A stretch of 33,826 bases of DNA from NCBI GenBank assembly GCA_016870595.1, contig VGBI01000019.1, positions 1-33,826 of the forward strand, read 5' to 3'. Position 1 is the stretch's first letter, and each line of letters opens with the position of its first letter. The notes under the pieces are model-generated. The model was not told the origin of the DNA. It saw only the letters and a program-made list of their open reading frames with translations, and did not search any database. Positions 16,132 to 28,342 of the stretch are shown here, piece after piece. A program made the translations under genes and the position numbers. The stretch comes from Actinomycetota bacterium (lineage in GTDB: Bacteria; Actinomycetota; Acidimicrobiia; IMCC26256; PALSA-555).

Positions 16132-16503
16132 ATGGCCGGAGAGCGTGGGTCCGCGACGGGTCGTGGTCCGGGCGTCGCTGCATCGGGATCCGTCCCCGCC
16201 TCAGGCTCGACCTGGACCTTCCTCACCAACCACGCCCACGTGCTGCTCGCGATCGCCGCCGATCCCGACCTGCGCCTGCGCGACGTTGCCGAGCGGATCG
16301 GCATCACGGAGCGGGCGGCGCAGCGCATCGTGGCCGAGCTCGAGGCCGAGGGATACCTCGAGGTCCGGCGGGTGGGTCGGCGCAACGCCTACCGGGTCCA
16401 CGCGGAGCTGCCGCTGCGGCATCCCGCCGAGCGCCACCACCGGATCGGTGAGCTGCTCGAGGTGCTGTCCCACGAACAGGGCGGGCGGCGCGCCAGCGAG
16501 TGA
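16132..16503 (+). CDS. Small winged helix-turn-helix transcriptional regulator (MarR/ArsR-like)
   Basis: A 123-residue protein. After a Gly/Ser-rich N-terminus (about 25 residues) comes a winged-helix DNA-binding domain: WTFLTNHAHVLLAIAADPDL (helix 1), RLRDVAERIGITERAAQRIV (helix-turn-helix), AELEAEGYLEVRRVGRRNAY (recognition helix end and wing). The C-terminal stretch, LPLRHPAERHHRIGELLEVL, may be a dimerization helix. No effector domain is visible, so the ligand is unknown. ATG at 16132 and the adjoining GTG at 16129 are both possible starts. It diverges from purK (118-bp gap) and converges on the chimeric ORF. Its target may be itself or purK, by proximity only. Confidence 0.8.
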   Translation: MAGERGSATGRGPGVAASGSVPASGSTWTFLTNHAHVLLAIAADPDLRLRDVAERIGITERAAQRIVAELEAEGYLEVRRVGRRNAYRVHAELPLRHPAERHHRIGELLEVLSHEQGGRRASE

Positions 16504-16518
16504 CGCGCCGCCCGCGAC

Positions 16519-16578
16519 CGATCCGGCTGCGGGGTGGCCGGACCGGTGAACGGCGGGGCGGTGAATCGCCCCGGATCG
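16519..16578. terminator. Nested inverted repeats between convergent genes
   Basis: An outer 8-bp repeat, CGATCCGG (16519-16526) with CCGGATCG (16571-16578), encloses an inner 7-bp hairpin, CGGGGCG (16554-16560) with CGCCCCG (16567-16573), loop GTGAAT. The arms share CCG at 16571-16573, so only one can form fully at a time. It lies in the 76-bp gap between the winged-helix gene and the chimeric ORF, consistent with a terminator. Confidence 0.4.
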
Positions 16579-16579
16579 A

Positions 16580-17236
16580 CTACGCGGCCCGCAGGGTGCC
16601 GTCCTGACGCATCGCCCGGAGGCACTCGATGCGCTCCTCGACCGGGGGGTGGGTGAGGAGCAGCCGGGCGAAGTTCACCCGGCGGCCGGTGAGCGGGTCC
16701 ACGATGGAGGCGCTGGCCTGGGCCGGGGTCACATCGAGCGGCGTGCGCGCGGCCATGGTGTCGATCCGCCGCAGGGCCCGGGCCAGCGGCTCGGGATCAC
16801 CGAGGAGGTCGGCGCCGACCCGGGCCGAGTCGGCGAGCATCGAGCGGAGGGCGTCGAGGCTGCGTTCGGCCTTGCGCTCCTGGAGGAAGCCGAGCAGGGC
16901 GTTGGTGAGGACCACGATCCCGATCACGATCGGGCCCTTCAGGTCGCCCACGGCGGCGGCCAGCACCGCCGCCCCGATCAGGATCAGGACCAGGAAGCTG
17001 CGGAACTGGTCGAGGAAGCGCAGGACCGCCGGGCGGGGCGGGGCGACCGTCAGTCGATTCGGCCCGAACCGGGCGAGGCGCCGGGTCGCATCGGCGTCCG
17101 AGAGACCGTCGACGTCGGCGGTGGGCCTCGGGCGGGTGAGGGACATGACGGCTCCGTGGGGTCCGGGGCCGAAGGTCTCTCCCGCCGCAGGTGCGACCGG
17201 TGGCGACGGGACCGGGGTCCGTGATGACGTCGCCAC
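16580..17236 (-). CDS. Chimeric ORF: P-type ATPase N-terminus fused to HtpX/M48 protease C-terminus
   Basis: A 218-residue ORF with two parts. Residues about 43-140 match the start of a cation-transporting P-type ATPase: the Cation_ATPase_N motif GLSDADATRRLARFGPNRL, two membrane helices (about 81-96 and 102-118), and the helix after M2 (FLQERKAERSLDALRSML). Residues about 141-209 match the end of HtpX-type M48 metalloproteases: GADLLGDPEPLARALRRID, then SASIVDPLTGR and the diagnostic LLTHPPVEERIECLRAM. Neither catalytic core remains: there is no DKTGT phosphorylation site and no HExxH zinc site. The crossover (ADSARVGAD, near 16810-16830) resembles both families, which could explain the join. 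It follows a LemA-like gene, the place htpX often occupies. GTG at 17236 (TATCCC 6 nt upstream) or ATG at 17146 may be the start. It is either a fossil of a deletion or a new two-helix membrane protein. Confidence 0.7.
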   Translation of the reverse strand: MATSSRTPVPSPPVAPAAGETFGPGPHGAVMSLTRPRPTADVDGLSDADATRRLARFGPNRLTVAPPRPAVLRFLDQFRSFLVLILIGAAVLAAAVGDLKGPIVIGIVVLTNALLGFLQERKAERSLDALRSMLADSARVGADLLGDPEPLARALRRIDTMAARTPLDVTPAQASASIVDPLTGRRVNFARLLLTHPPVEERIECLRAMRQDGTLRAA

Positions 17237-17319
17237 CGCGCAGGGATACTCCCCCTCGGATGGGGTGATGCCCGCGCGGGGGAACGCAGGATCCGCCGTG
17301 GATGTTCCCGGTGACTTGA

Positions 17320-17334
17320 TTCCGGAAACCGGAA
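17320..17334. repeat. Perfect inverted repeat TTCCGG-AAA-CCGGAA
   Basis: Two 6-bp arms around AAA, 15 nt downstream of the LemA-like stop and about 85 bp before the chimeric ORF, inside a noticeably AT-richer patch. It could be a short hairpin or a binding site for a dimeric regulator. Confidence 0.5.
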
Positions 17335-17349
17335 ATGGCTACATCGAAA

Positions 17350-17913
17350 TCAACGTCGGATGTCAAGCGCGGTCACGGGACGGGCGAGGGCGGGGCGGGG
17401 CCCGAACCCGAGCAGGCGGGCGGGGACCTGGGCCAGCGGGTCCCGCCGGGCGACCTCGTACCGGCGGGCAGCCCGGTTGTAGGCCGAGGCCTCGACCGCG
17501 GGGACGGGGCGGGTGTCGAGGACGGCGAGGGCCGCGACCACCCCGGGGTCGCGGCTGGGGCGAGCCGAGCCGGCGAGGTTGGCCCGGACCCGGTCGGCGA
17601 GGCCCTCGAGCCGGTTGGCCGAGGCGGCCTCGGCGGCGGGGTCGGGTCGGGTCGTGAGGGCCCGCCAGGTGGTGAGCTCGGTGGTGAGGTCGGTGGTGTA
17701 GGAGCGCGTCCCCGCCCCGGCGTCGCCGAGCGCGTCGGCGAGCCGGCCGAGGCCCTCGTAGCGCGCTGCGAGCGGGGTGCGCAGGGCCGCCCACCGGGCG
17801 TCGACGGCGCCCCGGTCGTCGGTCAGGCCGGGGCGGGTGGTCGCCACCGCGGCGACGGCGGCACCGACGCCGAGCACCACGACGAGGACCAGGAGGAGCA
17901 GGCGCCGGGCCAT
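17350..17913 (-). CDS. LemA-like membrane-anchored protein
   Basis: A 187-residue protein with a strongly hydrophobic N-terminal helix (ARRLLLLVLVVVLGVGAAVA) and an outside-facing helical domain. The layout resembles LemA: a VDARWAALRTPLAARYEGL segment after the membrane helix, mid-length Ala-rich helices, then the late YNRAARRYEVARRDPLAQVP followed by LLGFGPRPAL, matching LemA's YN...YN and final GF motif. Similarity is remote, so the family call is tentative. LemA genes often sit next to htpX, and here the next gene on the strand ends in an HtpX-like segment, which supports the call. The ATG at 17913 has TAGGGT 10 nt upstream. Function in this family is poorly defined. Confidence 0.6.
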   Translation of the reverse strand: MARRLLLLVLVVVLGVGAAVAAVATTRPGLTDDRGAVDARWAALRTPLAARYEGLGRLADALGDAGAGTRSYTTDLTTELTTWRALTTRPDPAAEAASANRLEGLADRVRANLAGSARPSRDPGVVAALAVLDTRPVPAVEASAYNRAARRYEVARRDPLAQVPARLLGFGPRPALARPVTALDIRR

Positions 17914-17923
17914 GACCCCATCG

Positions 17924-17929
17924 ACCCTA
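17924..17929 (-). promoter_or_regulatory. -10-like hexamer TAGGGT for the LemA-like gene
   Basis: Minus-strand TAGGGT with a 10-nt spacer to the ATG at 17913, giving a leader of about 4 nt. It opens the 230-bp divergent gap with gltB. Confidence 0.4.
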
Positions 17930-17989
17930 CCGGTCCCCGGTGGTCGACATCCGCCACACCGGGCACTCCCACCCCCGGCGGGCCACCCC

Positions 17990-18016
17990 GGATCCGGTCG
18001 CCCCGGGGGCGGATCC
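17990..18016. repeat. Inverted repeat upstream of gltB
   Basis: GGATCC-ggtc-GCCCC (17990-18004) faces GGGGGC-GGATCC (18005-18016): GGATCC arms and a GCCCC/GGGGC core with an asymmetric bulge. It ends 28 bp before the TACGCT hexamer of gltB and could be an operator or a hairpin. Confidence 0.3.
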
Positions 18017-18044
18017 CGGTGGCAGTCGGCCGGGGGGTGGCCGC

Positions 18045-18050
18045 TACGCT
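18045..18050 (+). promoter_or_regulatory. Possible -10 element TACGCT for gltBD
   Basis: TACGCT lies 93 nt before the gltB ATG and would give a leader of about 87 nt, much longer than most genes here. No riboswitch class is recognisable in the leader. Confidence 0.35.
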
Positions 18051-18143
18051 GGGGGCTCGCAGCCGGGCCAACGTCGTCCCTCTGCGTCCACCGTCGGTCC
18101 GGGTCGCAGCTCCGCCGCCGACCCGAGTGGATGAGAGCACAGG

Positions 18144-22731
<4,588 letters not shown>

Positions 22732-22739
<8 letters not shown>

Positions 22740-24183
22740 GACCACCGGATTCCTGAAGTGGGAGCGCACGGGTCCGACCCGGCGCCCCGTGGAGCTGCGG
22801 CTGCGCGACTGGCAGGAGGTCTACGAGCCGTTCTCCGCCGACGCGCTCCGGACCCAGGCGGGTCGCTGCATGGACTGCGGCATCCCGTTCTGCAACAACG
22901 GCTGCCCGCTGGGGAACCTGATCCCCGACTGGAACGACCTCGTGTACCGCGACCACTGGCGCGACGCGATCGAGCGGCTGCAGGCGACCAACAACTTCCC
23001 GGAGTTCACCGGCCGGCTCTGCCCGGCACCGTGCGAGTCGGCCTGCGTGCTCGGGATCAATGCCGACCCGGTGTCGATCAAGCAGGTCGAGGTCGAGATC
23101 GTCGACCGGGCGTGGGCCGAGGGCTGGATCGAGCCCCAGGTCCCCCACGTCGCCACCGGCAAGAAGGTCGCGGTGATCGGGTCCGGTCCGGCCGGACTGG
23201 CCGCAGCCCAACAGCTGACCCGGGCCGGGCACGCGGTCGTGGTGTTCGAGCGGGCCGACCGGCCCGGTGGCCTGCTGCGCTACGGCATCCCCGAGTTCAA
23301 GATGGAGAAGCGCCACCTCGACCGTCGCCTCGACCAGATGCGGGCCGAGGGCACCGAGTTCCGGGTCGGTGTCGAGGTCGGCCGCGACGTCCCGGTCGCC
23401 GACCTGCGGGCCGAGTTCGACGCCGTCGTCCTCGCGGGCGGCGCGACGGCCTGGCGCGACCTGCCCATCCCGGGGCGGGAGCTCGCGGGCATCCACCAGG
23501 CGATGGAGTACCTGCCTGGCGCGAACCGCGTGCAGGAGGGCGACCTCGACGTCGCCCCCATCACGGCCGAGGGCAAGCGCGTGGTCATCATCGGCGGCGG
23601 CGACACCGGGGCCGACTGCCTCGGCACCGCCCACCGCCAGGGCGCGGTGTCGGTGCACCAGTTCGAGATCATGGCCCGGCCCCCGGACTCCCGGGCCCCC
23701 GTGAACCCGTGGCCGACCTTCGCCAACACCTTCAAGGTCACCTCGGCCCACGAGGAGGGTGGTGAGCGCGTCTACCAGGTCAACACCGAGCGCTTCGTCG
23801 GCGACGACGCCGGCAACGTGCGCGCCCTGGTCGCCCACGAGGTCGAGCTGGTCGAGGGGAAGCTCGAGAAGGTGGCCGGCAGCGAGTTCGAGCTGCCGTG
23901 CGACGCCGTGTTCCTGGCCATGGGCTTCGTCGGCCCCGAACGGGCCGGTCTGCTCGAGCAGCTCGGGGTGACCCTCGACGAGCGGGGCAACGTCGCCCGC
24001 GACGACGCCTTCGCCACGAGCGAGCCCGGCGTGTTCGTGTGCGGTGACATGGGTCGGGGCCAGAGCCTGATCGTGTGGGCCATCGCCGAAGGACGCTCGT
24101 GCGCCCGGGGCGTCGACGAGTTCCTGATGGGCGAGTCCCTGCTCCCGAGCCCGATCCGCCCCACCGACCGCCCGCTGGTCTGA
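22732..24183 (+). CDS. gltD: Glutamate synthase small (beta) subunit
   Basis: A 483-residue FAD/NADPH and iron-sulfur subunit that passes electrons from NADPH to GltB. The N-terminal cluster domain has Cys46, Cys49, Cys54 and Cys58 ([17 protein letters not shown]), then Cys97, Cys101 and Cys105 ([15 protein letters not shown]), as expected for the 4Fe-4S sites. The FAD site is [17 protein letters not shown], followed by [15 protein letters not shown], the NADPH motif [15 protein letters not shown], and the FAD-contacting [18 protein letters not shown]. The ATG overlaps the last 8 nt of gltB, so translation should be coupled. No clear terminator is visible in the GC-rich gap before the next gene. 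Confidence 0.96.
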
Positions 24184-24223
24184 CCCCGGGCCCCGCCCGG
24201 TCCGGGCCCCGGCTGCGGTGGGT

Positions 24224-24229
24224 TAGCCT
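24224..24229 (+). promoter_or_regulatory. -10-like hexamer TAGCCT for the aldehyde dehydrogenase gene
   Basis: TAGCCT is 23 nt before the ATG at 24253. Unlike most genes here the interval contains a ribosome-binding site (GGGAGG, 24242-24247), so this is a conventional leadered gene. Confidence 0.45.
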
Positions 24230-24252
24230 TCCGGGTCGACCGGGAGGTGACC

Positions 24253-25701
24253 ATGCAGGTCCGTGAGCAGATCTACATCGGGGGCGAGTGGGTGGACCCC
24301 GCCGGGTCCGACACGATCGACGTCGTCTCGGCCCACTCCGAGGAGGTCATCGGGCGCGTCCCCGACGCGACCCCGGCCGACGTGGACCGGGCCGTGGCCG
24401 CCGCCCGCCACGCGTTCGACCACGGGCCCTGGCCCCACCTCGACCCGGCCGAGCGGGCCGCCGGGATCGCCCGCCTGTCGGCTGCGATCCAGGCCCGGGC
24501 CCAGGACATCGCCGACACGATCTCCCAGGAGAACGGCTCGCCCAAGCAGTGGTCGATCATGGGCCAGGTGTTCTCGGCGACGATGGTGCTCGACACCTAC
24601 GCCGGGATCGCGCCCGGCTACCAGTGGGTCGACGACCGGACGGGTGCCCTCGGGACGCCGGTGCGGGTGCGGCGCGCGCCGGTCGGGGTGGCCGCCGGGA
24701 TCATCCCGTGGAACGTCCCGCTATTCATCGCGGCGCTGAAGATGGGTCCGGCGCTCGCCGCGGGTTGCCCCATCGTGCTGAAGCCCGCCCCGGAGACGCC
24801 GCTCGACGGGTACCTCCTCGCCGATGCGGTCCACGAGGCCGACCTGCCCCCCGGGGTGGTCAACATCGTCGCCGCCGGTCGTGAGACCGGTGAGCACCTG
24901 GTGCGCCACCCGGGCATCGACAAGGTGAGCTTCACCGGATCCACCGCCGTCGGCCGGCACATCGGTGCGATCTGCGGCGAGCATCTCAAGCGGTGCACGC
25001 TCGAGCTCGGCGGCAAGAGCGCGGCCATCGTGCTCGACGACTGGCAGATCGACGACGCCGCGCTCGGGAACCTCGTCATGTCGGGGCTCATGAACAACGG
25101 CCAGGTCTGCGGGGCCCAGAGCCGCATCCTGGTGAGCCGCCGCCGCCACGACGAGCTCGTCGACGCGCTCGCCGCTGCGGTCGGGGCGCTCAAGACCGGG
25201 GACCCGCTCGAGGACGACACCGTCATCGGTCCGCTCGTGGCGCGGCGTCAGCAGGAGCGCGTGCAGGGCTTCCTCGACGCCGGTCGCAGCGCCGGGGCCC
25301 GCGCCGTCGTGGGCGGCGGCATCCCGGAGCACCTCGAGACCGGGTGGTACGTGGAGCCGACGGTGTTCGTCGACGTCACCAACGACATGCCGATCGCCCG
25401 TGAGGAGATCTTCGGTCCGGTGCTCTCGGTCATCGCCTACGACGACGAGGCCGAGGCGGTGGCGATCGCGAACGACTCCGACTACGGCCTGTGCGGATCG
25501 GTGTGGACCTCCGACGCCGAGCACGGAGCCGCCGTGGCCGCTCGGGTGCGGACCGGGGTGGTGGCGATCAACAGCGCGATGATCCTCGACTTCAATGCCC
25601 CGTTCGGCGGGTTCAAGGCGTCGGGGATCGGGCGCGAGCTCGGTCCCGAGGGCATCGCGCCGTACACCGAGTACCAGTCGATCATCCTCCCCGCCGGCTG
25701 A
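24253..25701 (+). CDS. NAD(P)+-dependent aldehyde dehydrogenase family protein
   Basis: A 482-residue ALDH-superfamily enzyme that oxidizes an aldehyde to the carboxylate. Catalytic residues are present: the oxyanion asparagine in IIPWNVPLF, Glu251 in LELGGKSAA, nucleophile Cys286 in NNGQVCGAQSR, the EEIFGPVLSV motif and the C-terminal NAPFGGFKASGIGRELG. The sequence resembles the betaine/vanillin/long-chain aldehyde clades, but the substrate cannot be read. The ATG at 24253 is preferred over the GTG at 24247 because GGGAGG lies 5 nt before it and the GTG would overlap that site. It follows gltD by 69 bp but has its own promoter signal. Confidence 0.92.
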   Translation: MQVREQIYIGGEWVDPAGSDTIDVVSAHSEEVIGRVPDATPADVDRAVAAARHAFDHGPWPHLDPAERAAGIARLSAAIQARAQDIADTISQENGSPKQWSIMGQVFSATMVLDTYAGIAPGYQWVDDRTGALGTPVRVRRAPVGVAAGIIPWNVPLFIAALKMGPALAAGCPIVLKPAPETPLDGYLLADAVHEADLPPGVVNIVAAGRETGEHLVRHPGIDKVSFTGSTAVGRHIGAICGEHLKRCTLELGGKSAAIVLDDWQIDDAALGNLVMSGLMNNGQVCGAQSRILVSRRRHDELVDALAAAVGALKTGDPLEDDTVIGPLVARRQQERVQGFLDAGRSAGARAVVGGGIPEHLETGWYVEPTVFVDVTNDMPIAREEIFGPVLSVIAYDDEAEAVAIANDSDYGLCGSVWTSDAEHGAAVAARVRTGVVAINSAMILDFNAPFGGFKASGIGRELGPEGIAPYTEYQSIILPAG

Positions 25702-25739
25702 CCCTTCGCTGCCGACGCAACGGCCGACGCGACGCTCGC

Positions 25740-25745
25740 TACGAT
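25740..25745 (+). promoter_or_regulatory. -10-like hexamer TACGAT for the thermonuclease-like gene
   Basis: TACGAT, then CCCGCC, then ATG at 25752: a 6-nt spacer with no ribosome-binding site. Confidence 0.55.
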
Positions 25746-25751
25746 CCCGCC

Positions 25752-26258
25752 ATGGTCCGCTCCCGGGCCGTGGTCGTGGTCACCCTGGCCGCCGCCTCGG
25801 TGGCGGGGACGTCCGCCCTGGGGTGGTGGCTCGGGACGGCGGCGCGCACGGCCACTCCCGATGCCCGCGTCGTCGAGGTGATCGACGGTGACACCGTCGT
25901 GGTGGCGCTCCCCGACGGGACCCGCGACACCGTCCGCCTGCTCGGGGTCGACACCCCCGAGACCAAGCACCCGACCCGTCCGGTCGGGTGCTTCGGACCC
26001 GAGGCGTCGGCGTTCACGCGGTCCCGGCTGCTGGGGCGGACCGTGCGCCTGGAGTCCGACACCGAGCGCCGCGACACCTACGGCCGGCGCCTCGCCTACG
26101 TGTGGCTCGACGGCCGTCGCTTCAACGACGTCCTGCTGCGCGCGGGCTACGCCCGGTTCCTCGTGATCCCGCCCAACGACGCCCACGGCCGGGACCTGCT
26201 CCTGGCCGAGCTCGACGCCCGGGCTGCGGGGCGCGGCCTCTGGTCGGCCTGCCGGTGA
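25752..26258 (+). CDS. Thermonuclease (SNase-like) family protein, membrane-anchored or secreted
   Basis: A 168-residue protein with an N-terminal hydrophobic segment (VVVVTLAAASVAGTSALGWW) acting as signal or anchor, then an SNase-type OB fold. The active-site pattern of staphylococcal nuclease is kept: the calcium-binding DGDTVVV, the Arg and Glu of RLLGVDTPETKHP, and the second arginine in YGRRLAYVWLDG. It continues with NDVLLRAGYARFLVIPPN and a final GLWSACR. The product is expected to cleave DNA or RNA outside the membrane. Two cysteines (PVGCFGPEA and the C-terminal SACR) could form a disulfide. The stop is one base from the stop of the convergent helicase gene. Confidence 0.88.
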   Translation: MVRSRAVVVVTLAAASVAGTSALGWWLGTAARTATPDARVVEVIDGDTVVVALPDGTRDTVRLLGVDTPETKHPTRPVGCFGPEASAFTRSRLLGRTVRLESDTERRDTYGRRLAYVWLDGRRFNDVLLRAGYARFLVIPPNDAHGRDLLLAELDARAAGRGLWSACR

Positions 26259-26259
26259 G

Positions 26260-28263
26260 TCAGGCGGGGCGGCCGGCGGCGGGGGCAGGCGCTGGCGTCG
26301 CCGCGACGATCGCCAGGATGTCGTCGCCGAAGCGCTCGACCTTCACCGGTCCGATCCCGTGGACGGCGAGCAGGGCGTCGCGCGACCGGGGGCGCACTAC
26401 GGCGATCTCGCGCAGCGTCGCGTCGGCACACACCACGTAGGCGGGGACGGCGCCGGCGAGCGCGACCCGCCGGCGCCACTCCTTGAGCGCGTCGAACAGG
26501 GCCGGATCGGCGGGCGCGCCGTCGCCGGGCGGGCCTCCCGCGGCGAGGCGGGTGCGGCTCGCCCGGATCGCTCCGGCCGGCACCGGCGCCTCGGCCCGCG
26601 GCATGCCCGCCGTGCACACGACCTCGAGCCACGGGCTGGGCGCCCGCCGGGTGACCCGGGCGCCGACGGTGCGGGACCGGGCCCGGCTCAGGTGGAGCCG
26701 GCGACCGGCCCGGGTCAGGGCCACGTAGAGCAGGCGGCGCTCCTCGGCCCGCTCGGCGGGCTGCTCGGCGTGCGAGATCGGCACGAGGCCGCGCTCGAGG
26801 CCGGTGACGCACACGGTGTGGAACTCGAGCCCCTTGGCCCGGTGGAAGGTGCACAGCTCGACCGCGTCGGTCGTCGCGGGGGAGTCGTCGCGCATCGCCG
26901 CAGCGAGATGCGCGACGAACCCGCCGACGGTCGCGTGCGGCCCCTCCTCGCCGAGGTACTCGTGCCCGAGGCGGACGAGGACGTCGAGGTGCTCGCGCCG
27001 CTCCTCCTCGACCGTCTCGCCGACCAGGGTGTCGAGGAGCGCGCCGAACGGGGCGTCGGGGGAGCGCTCGTGAGCGCGCCGGAGGGCGTCGAGCGCGACC
27101 TGCACCTCCGGGCGGTCGAGGAACCGGGCCGAGCCCCGCAGGCGGAACGGGACGCCGGCGCGCGTGAGGGCGGGCTCGAGCACTCCCGACTGCGCGTTGG
27201 TGCGGGAGAGCACCGCCATCTCGCGCCAGGGGACGCCGGTGGCGTGGGCGGCGCGCAACCGGTCGGCGACGCCCCGGGCCTCGGCGTCCTCGTCCTCGTA
27301 CTCGGTGAACGTGGGCCGCTCGCCCGGCTCGGCGACGGCCCGCACCGTGGGTCGCCGCCCGCCGCCGTCGGCCAGCAGCGCCTCGGCGGCGGCCACGATC
27401 TCGGGGGTGCAGCGGTAGTTGGTGCGCAGGTGGACCACCCGACCCCCGGGGAACGTGCGCTCGAAGCGGGCGAGGTAGCTCGCCTGCGCGCCCGCGAAGG
27501 CGAAGATGGCCTGGTCGGGGTCACCCACGACGCAGAGGTCGGTCCGGTCGCCGAGCCACGAGCGGAGCAGCCGGAGCTGCGCCGGACTGGTGTCCTGGAA
27601 CTCGTCGACGAAGAGGTGGCGGAACCGCCACTGCTGCGCGGCGGCGAACTCGCGGTCACGGTCGAGGGCGTCGCCGCACCACCAGACCAGGTCCTCGAAG
27701 TCGGCCAGGCGCCGCCGCCGCTTCGCCTCCTCGTACCGGGCGTAGAGCTCGCCGATCGCGGCGAGCGGTCGACCGGGGCGGCGGTCGACCGCGGCGGCCT
27801 CGGCCGCGTAGGCCTCGGGGCGGATCAGCCGGGTCTTGGCCCACTCGATCTCGCCCGCGATCTCCTGGGCCGCCAGGCGGGCCTCGGGACCACGCCCGCC
27901 CACCAACGGGAGGAGGAGCCGGACCTTGCGCTCGACCAGCTCGGGGGGCGTGCGGCCCTGGTCGAGGGCGCGTCGGCGGAGCTGCGCCAGCGCGATCGCG
28001 TGGATGGTTCCGGCGGTGACGGCGCCGTCGACGCCGATCCGGCGCAGACGCCCGGTCAGCTCGCCCGCCGCCTTGCGGGTGAAGGTCACCGCAAGCACGC
28101 GGTCGGCGTCGTGCAGGCCCTCGCGGGCGCGCCAGGCGATGCGGCGTGTCAGCACCCGGGTCTTGCCCGATCCGGCCGGGGCGTGGATCGCGAGCGGTGT
28201 GGTCGGGCACGTGACCGCGTCGCGTTGCTCGTCGTCGAGGTCGTCGAGCAGGGGATCGGCCAT
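26260..28263 (-). CDS. uvrD2: UvrD2-type ATP-dependent DNA helicase with HRDC domain
   Basis: A 667-residue superfamily 1A 3'-5' helicase. Motifs in order: Q motif LDDEQRDAV, Walker A APAGSGKT (Lys34), motif Ia VTFTRKAAGEL, Walker B FVDEFQDTS, motif III VVGDPDQAIFAFAGA, motif IV YRCTPEIV, motif V TFHRAKGLEFHTVCVTGL, motif VI YVALTRAGRRLHLSRA. The last about 75 residues form an HRDC domain (FDALKEWRRRVALA, ending with LLAVHGIGPVKVERFGDDIL), the arrangement of actinobacterial UvrD2. The mycobacterial form has a tetracysteine module between motor and HRDC; here only an isolated cysteine is seen in that interval. The ATG at 28263 is chosen from the Q-motif position and a TACGGT 8 nt upstream. Likely roles are repair and replication-fork processing. 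Confidence 0.9.
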   Translation of the reverse strand: MADPLLDDLDDEQRDAVTCPTTPLAIHAPAGSGKTRVLTRRIAWRAREGLHDADRVLAVTFTRKAAGELTGRLRRIGVDGAVTAGTIHAIALAQLRRRALDQGRTPPELVERKVRLLLPLVGGRGPEARLAAQEIAGEIEWAKTRLIRPEAYAAEAAAVDRRPGRPLAAIGELYARYEEAKRRRRLADFEDLVWWCGDALDRDREFAAAQQWRFRHLFVDEFQDTSPAQLRLLRSWLGDRTDLCVVGDPDQAIFAFAGAQASYLARFERTFPGGRVVHLRTNYRCTPEIVAAAEALLADGGGRRPTVRAVAEPGERPTFTEYEDEDAEARGVADRLRAAHATGVPWREMAVLSRTNAQSGVLEPALTRAGVPFRLRGSARFLDRPEVQVALDALRRAHERSPDAPFGALLDTLVGETVEEERREHLDVLVRLGHEYLGEEGPHATVGGFVAHLAAAMRDDSPATTDAVELCTFHRAKGLEFHTVCVTGLERGLVPISHAEQPAERAEERRLLYVALTRAGRRLHLSRARSRTVGARVTRRAPSPWLEVVCTAGMPRAEAPVPAGAIRASRTRLAAGGPPGDGAPADPALFDALKEWRRRVALAGAVPAYVVCADATLREIAVVRPRSRDALLAVHGIGPVKVERFGDDILAIVAATPAPAPAAGRPA

Positions 28264-28271
28264 CGACTGCG

Positions 28272-28277
28272 ACCGTA
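28272..28277 (-). promoter_or_regulatory. -10-like hexamer TACGGT for uvrD2
   Basis: Minus-strand TACGGT with an 8-nt spacer to the ATG at 28263. The divergent comF-like gene carries the same hexamer 54 bp away on the other strand. Confidence 0.45.
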
Positions 28278-28330
28278 CCGAGCGGGTGTGACACGGTCGC
28301 GGACCGCCGGTGGTGGTCACAGGCCGTCGG

Positions 28331-28336
28331 TACGGT
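28331..28336 (+). promoter_or_regulatory. -10-like hexamer TACGGT for the comF-like gene
   Basis: TACGGT, then GCCCGG, then GTG at 28343: a 6-nt spacer. It sets the start of an otherwise Pro/Ala-rich and ambiguous N-terminus. Confidence 0.55.
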
Positions 28337-28342
28337 GCCCGG

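Noticed and set aside
24181-24215. GC-rich stretch after gltD as a terminator
   Set aside because: It contains overlapping CCGGG/GGCCCC motifs, but I could not draw one consistent stem with a loop of at least 3 nt.
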